7,205 nucleotides of DNA from an uncultured Rikenellaceae bacterium. Its GTDB lineage: Bacteria > Bacteroidota > Bacteroidia > Bacteroidales > Rikenellaceae. Where the stretch lies: positions 1-7,205 of the forward strand of contig CAMQUV010000051.1 of NCBI GenBank assembly GCA_947037995.1, written 5' to 3'. The position numbers and the translations under genes were made by a program. Under the pieces are notes generated by a model. The model was not told where the DNA came from. It did no database searches and saw only the letters and a program-made list of their open reading frames with translations. Of this stretch, positions 4,233 to 7,205 are shown in pieces; the first letter of the stretch is position 1; every line of letters starts with the position of its first letter.

Positions 4233-5846
4233 CTACAAAGATACGATTTTTTTTCTATAATGCTGCCCTAGCCTGTAAAATATTAGTAACGACATTATAT
4301 ATAAAGACAATCGAGCTATCGAATCACCCCAAACTACATAGGGCGTCAACGTGTCGCGCTTGTAAACTTTTTGAGCGAGCTGTCCGCGCTTGTCCCACGT
4401 TAGTTTTTCGACCACCTCGCCGCGTGGATTGATGATTGCAGATATGCCCGTGTTGGCCGAACGTGCTATCCAACGGTCGGTCTCGATGGCTCGCAGGCGC
4501 GAGTATCGTAACAAATGTTTGTGTCCCTGGGTGTCGCCCCACCAACCATCGTTGCTTATGATGAACATTAACTGGGCACCCTCCCGTATGTAACCCGTGA
4601 AAAACTCACCGTAAATCCCTTCGTAACATATAGCCGTTCCGATGCTGTCATATACGGCTCGCTCTGCACTACGACCCAATGTGCCACCTAATCCCCCCAA
4701 ATTGATGCTGAACGTCTTATCTAATGCCTTGAAAATACTAGGGTAGGGGATTGTCTCGACGCCACAAACCAATTTGGCCTTGTGGTAATAATCAAGGTGC
4801 AAGGTTGTGTCGACCCAAATCGCCGTATTGTACGACATATATCGTATTTCGCCGATTGACTTCGAGTTATAATCATACGGCTCCGCTTTATCCATTACCC
4901 TATAAGTACTCGCTCCTGTTACAAATTCGGCCGACGGATTGTGGTGCTTTAAAAATCCACGTAACAGCCTTATAGCTCTCGCCTCATTTGCCGAGTTATG
5001 CCAAACCCCACCGCTTATTGCTGTTTCGGGGAGTATGTAATAGTCTGTGCTCGTCGGGGCTTTTGTTGCCTCGGTTAGCATTAACGATACTTGGTCGGTA
5101 GTGGACAGGCGGTCGAATTTCTCCGTATAAGGGTCTATATTTGGCTGTATCACACTGACTTCTACCCCCTTAGCAGAACCAATCTCGTTAGATATTTCAG
5201 TACCCCTATAAATATACATCGAAACAGATATTAGTATAGGTAGCAAAATCACAACTCCAGTCACTATGCCCCGACTGCCTAAGGCTCTCGAAATTGTGCT
5301 TCGGGTGATTGGGGATTTAGACTTATTGAAGTTTTCGATAAGTTTGAAGATAAGAATGTTACAAATCAGTATCCACAGTGACCCTCCGAAGACACCTGTT
5401 GCGCTATACCACTGTGCAAAGACTGGGTTTGCGGCGTTGCCCAGAGTGAGCCAGGGGAAGCTAATATCTTGGTGAGTGTAGGCAGCTTCGGCGCATATCC
5501 ATATCGTTACGAAGAGTGTCCATTTCACCGATTCGGAGCAGTTTTTTTTCGTTAGTTTGTGGAAAATAGCCCACGGCACAAACGTGAATATCATTCCAAC
5601 CAGCGGTACCATTACTAGTGCCAGTATTGTAGCTATGCTTACCCACCAGAGGGTTGCCATAATCCACAGGAAGAATGTTAGCGCAGCCCATAAAAGTGGA
5701 TGTTTGCTGTTTTTTTGTATGAAAAACAGGGGCACAAACCCTCCTAATATGCTCAAAAACCACACCCCTTCGGTGTACCACGGGATTGTTAGCAGTAGGA
5801 CGCTTAGGAGCGACAGTATTAGAGGTTTTTTTAGCAGTTTATTCAT
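4233..5846 (-). CDS. lnt: apolipoprotein N-acyltransferase
   Basis: 537 residues, the usual size for Lnt. This inner-membrane enzyme moves an acyl chain from a phospholipid to the N-terminal cysteine of apolipoproteins, the third step of lipoprotein maturation after Lgt and LspA. The N-terminal third is polytopic (hydrophobic stretches at about 8-43, 50-98, 109-122, 153-172 and 196-213). The periplasmic carbon-nitrogen hydrolase domain starts near 228 (VEVSVIQPNIDPYTEKF). The catalytic triad is visible: Glu274 in ILPETAISGG, Lys356 in YYHKAKLVCGVE, and Cys407 in GTAICYEG. SNDGWWGDTQGHKHLLRYSR (431-450) and ARSANTGISAIINPRG (471-486) are typical of the family. A last membrane helix lies at about 511-527. 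KLVCGVE replaces the LVPFGE of proteobacterial enzymes. It ends with TAG and begins 107 bp after dsbD. Confidence 0.95.
   Translation of the reverse strand: MNKLLKKPLILSLLSVLLLTIPWYTEGVWFLSILGGFVPLFFIQKNSKHPLLWAALTFFLWIMATLWWVSIATILALVMVPLVGMIFTFVPWAIFHKLTKKNCSESVKWTLFVTIWICAEAAYTHQDISFPWLTLGNAANPVFAQWYSATGVFGGSLWILICNILIFKLIENFNKSKSPITRSTISRALGSRGIVTGVVILLPILISVSMYIYRGTEISNEIGSAKGVEVSVIQPNIDPYTEKFDRLSTTDQVSLMLTEATKAPTSTDYYILPETAISGGVWHNSANEARAIRLLRGFLKHHNPSAEFVTGASTYRVMDKAEPYDYNSKSIGEIRYMSYNTAIWVDTTLHLDYYHKAKLVCGVETIPYPSIFKALDKTFSINLGGLGGTLGRSAERAVYDSIGTAICYEGIYGEFFTGYIREGAQLMFIISNDGWWGDTQGHKHLLRYSRLRAIETDRWIARSANTGISAIINPRGEVVEKLTWDKRGQLAQKVYKRDTLTPYVVWGDSIARLSLYIMSLLIFYRLGQHYRKKIVSL
4236..4243 (-). 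promoter_or_regulatory. candidate -7 box for prfA inside the 3' end of lnt
   Basis: The coding strand reads TATCTTTG across the last codons of lnt (GTA TCT TTG, then TAG), an exact TAnnTTTG match. It would give prfA a leader of roughly 40 nt. There is no TTG at the expected -33 spacing, so this is only a candidate. prfA may simply be read through from lnt. Confidence 0.25.
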
Positions 5847-5953
5847 AATTTGTTATTCTTTTTCGCGATTTCATTCAGCTAGTTCCCAGCCTCGCGTGTA
5901 GATAAAAGTATGGGGGCATACTACTGCCCCCATCACTTTCTCCATATATTTTG
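5847..5953 (-). other. dsbD-lnt intergenic region
   Basis: 107 bp holding the dsbD terminator on its right-hand side. No exact TAnnTTTG box lies between the terminator and the lnt start. TACTTTTA, one base short of the consensus, falls right after the hairpin on the minus strand. lnt may rely on that weak box or on read-through. Confidence 0.4.
5905..5939 (-). terminator. intrinsic terminator hairpin after dsbD
   Basis: ATGGGGGCA (5910-5918) pairs perfectly with TGCCCCCAT (5925-5933) around a 6-base loop. The stem extends by AAAGT (5905-5909) with ACTTT (5935-5939) past a single bulged base at 5934. On the minus strand the GC-rich stem is followed by acttttatc, a short U-rich tract. Position and orientation fit termination of dsbD transcripts, 15 bp after its stop codon. 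The U tract is short, so some read-through into lnt is plausible. Confidence 0.75.
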
Positions 5954-7205
5954 TTATTTCAAGCTTGATTTAATAAGTCCACTTTCGAGGAATTCAATAA
6001 ATCCCGCCACGTCAAGGTTATACGCTCTTGGCTCTACGATTAGCTCCTCGTTATAAGGGTTCATCAGGCAATAGTAAGGTTGTGCGTTGACTCCAAATCT
6101 TTCGATTTGCCAGTTGGCGTTAATTTTACCAATAGTTTTCAGTGTTTTACCACCCTTAGAAACTTTCCATTGGTCTTCGGGAAGCTCCTGCTTATCATCT
6201 ACATAAAGCGCTACAATAACATAGTTCTCACGTAGTATTTTTTTGACAGTTGGGTCGCTCCACACATTGGCTTCCATCTCGCGGCAGTTGACACATCCGT
6301 GTCCTGTAAAATCTAGGAACAGTGGTTTGTTGACAGCTTTGGCATATTCGAGTGCTTCGTTGTATTCGAAGAATCCGTGTAGTCCTGCAGGCAGGTGTAG
6401 TTTGTCGCTATACATCGGTTTTCCGTTTTTGAGTTTAGACAGTTCGAGGTAGCTAGCATTAGCGTTTGCACCGCCACCTTGCGATGGTTGGAAGTCCATA
6501 GTGTGCATTGGCGGCAGGTATCCTGAGAGTGCTTTGAGTGGCGCTCCCCACATTCCCGGTATCATATAGACAACGAACGTGAATGCTGCGATAGCCATAA
6601 ATAGTCTTTTGACCGGTACGGTCTCCATTTTGCTATCGTGTGAGAATCTGATTTTGCCAAGCAGGTACAGTCCCATTAGTGAGAATATTACTATCCACAG
6701 AGCTAGGTAGACTTCTCGGTCGAGCAGCCCCCAGTGGTATGTTTGGTCGGCAACGGATAGGAATTTAAGTCCAAGTGCAAGTTCGATGAAACCCAGTACA
6801 ACTTTGACTGAATTGAGCCATCCACCCGATTTAGGTAAATTTTTGAGTAGTGATGGGAAGAACGCAAACACTGTAAAGGGCAGTGCGAACGCTGCAGAGA
6901 ACGCTATCATAGTTATGATTGGTTCCCAGATTTCGCCTTGCGTTGATTTTACTAGAATTGTGCCGACGATTGGGCCTGTGCACGAGAACGAAACCAGTAC
7001 GAGTGTAGTGGCCATAAAGAATGTTCCAATTATTCCTCCTTTGTCTGATTGTTGGTCGCTTTTGCCTACCAGTTTGGATGGCATATTGATTTCGAACGCT
7101 CCGAAGAATGACATTGCAAAGATTAGGAATATCACGAAAAACAGTACGTTAGGAATCCAGTGAGTTGCCAGCCAGTTGAATATATCTGCTGTGACCGCCT
7201 CGCCT
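5954..7205 (-). CDS. dsbD: thiol:disulfide interchange protein DsbD family (5' part beyond window)
   Basis: The C-terminal 416 codons are visible. The frame stays open to the right edge, so the start lies outside. The protein carries electrons from cytoplasmic thioredoxin across the inner membrane to periplasmic substrates. The visible part begins inside the membrane core (DIFNWLATHWIPNVLFFVIF). Next comes the second core cysteine in VSFSCTGPIVG (codon 6980-6982); its partner would lie upstream. Further membrane segments follow (about 6660-6900 and 6560-6600). The periplasmic thioredoxin-like domain has its active site CVNC in FTGHGCVNCREME (codons 6293-6295 and 6284-6286) and the cis-proline region NAQPYYCLMNP. 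A GTG at 7133-7135 is not a start: conserved family sequence continues upstream of it. It is transcribed towards lnt. A terminator follows. Confidence 0.93.
   Translation of the reverse strand, partial: GEAVTADIFNWLATHWIPNVLFFVIFLIFAMSFFGAFEINMPSKLVGKSDQQSDKGGIIGTFFMATTLVLVSFSCTGPIVGTILVKSTQGEIWEPIITMIAFSAAFALPFTVFAFFPSLLKNLPKSGGWLNSVKVVLGFIELALGLKFLSVADQTYHWGLLDREVYLALWIVIFSLMGLYLLGKIRFSHDSKMETVPVKRLFMAIAAFTFVVYMIPGMWGAPLKALSGYLPPMHTMDFQPSQGGGANANASYLELSKLKNGKPMYSDKLHLPAGLHGFFEYNEALEYAKAVNKPLFLDFTGHGCVNCREMEANVWSDPTVKKILRENYVIVALYVDDKQELPEDQWKVSKGGKTLKTIGKINANWQIERFGVNAQPYYCLMNPYNEELIVEPRAYNLDVAGFIEFLESGLIKSSLK

Noticed and set aside
5461..5781. 106-codon minus-strand open frame within lnt in another frame
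   Set aside because: The lnt frame through the same bases has clear membrane segments and family motifs. The alternative frame has none.
7133..7135. GTG as the start of the DsbD gene
   Set aside because: The frame continues upstream to the window edge with typical DsbD sequence (FNWLATHWIPNVLFF), so the gene is cut by the window and does not start here.
6786..7163. 125-codon plus-strand open frame opposite dsbD
   Set aside because: It is antisense to the conserved membrane core of DsbD, including the CTGP cysteine.

Overview
The window looks like a chromosomal segment of a Bacteroidota bacterium, probably of the order Bacteroidales. The evidence is the protein families present (DUF5684, a CCC-motif-type membrane protein next to DUF2752, and a DsbD with a fused thioredoxin domain), moderate to low GC, the absence of Shine-Dalgarno sequences before the start codons, and two exact matches to the Bacteroidota -7 promoter box TAnnTTTG. 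Species cannot be named from this sequence. All ten supported genes lie on the minus strand, so transcription runs from right to left. No tRNA, rRNA, insertion sequence or CRISPR array was seen.

Right part (3109-7205): a housekeeping block. A dsbD-type transmembrane thiol reductase, cut by the right edge, ends in a strong hairpin terminator. Next comes lnt (apolipoprotein N-acyltransferase, the last step of lipoprotein maturation), then prfA (peptide chain release factor 1). The catalytic residues of each can be seen, although the first core cysteine of DsbD lies outside the window. prfA is followed at 23-24 bp spacing by two small membrane-protein genes, a DUF4190/CCC-motif-like protein and a DUF2752 protein, probably in one transcription unit.

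Middle (2010-2446): a 158-bp intergenic region with an inverted repeat abutting a TAnnTTTG box, followed by an unrecognised 86-residue membrane protein.

Left part (151-2009): the most unusual section. Four small DUF5684-like membrane protein genes form a tandem array with a period of about 465-471 bp. They make two subtypes (two copies each) that share an almost identical 92-nt core and an almost identical leader, yet differ strongly elsewhere. The two leftmost copies differ almost only in one patch of about 60 bp near the 3' end. This points to repeated duplication plus gene conversion, or to local diversification. A short dyad, GGACA-ATA-TGTCC, sits about 25 nt before the start codon in the internal copies.

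Left edge (1-150): no confident gene, but dense nested inverted repeats and a 42-codon open frame running in from outside the window. It could be a structured RNA, a repeat element or the tail of a gene.
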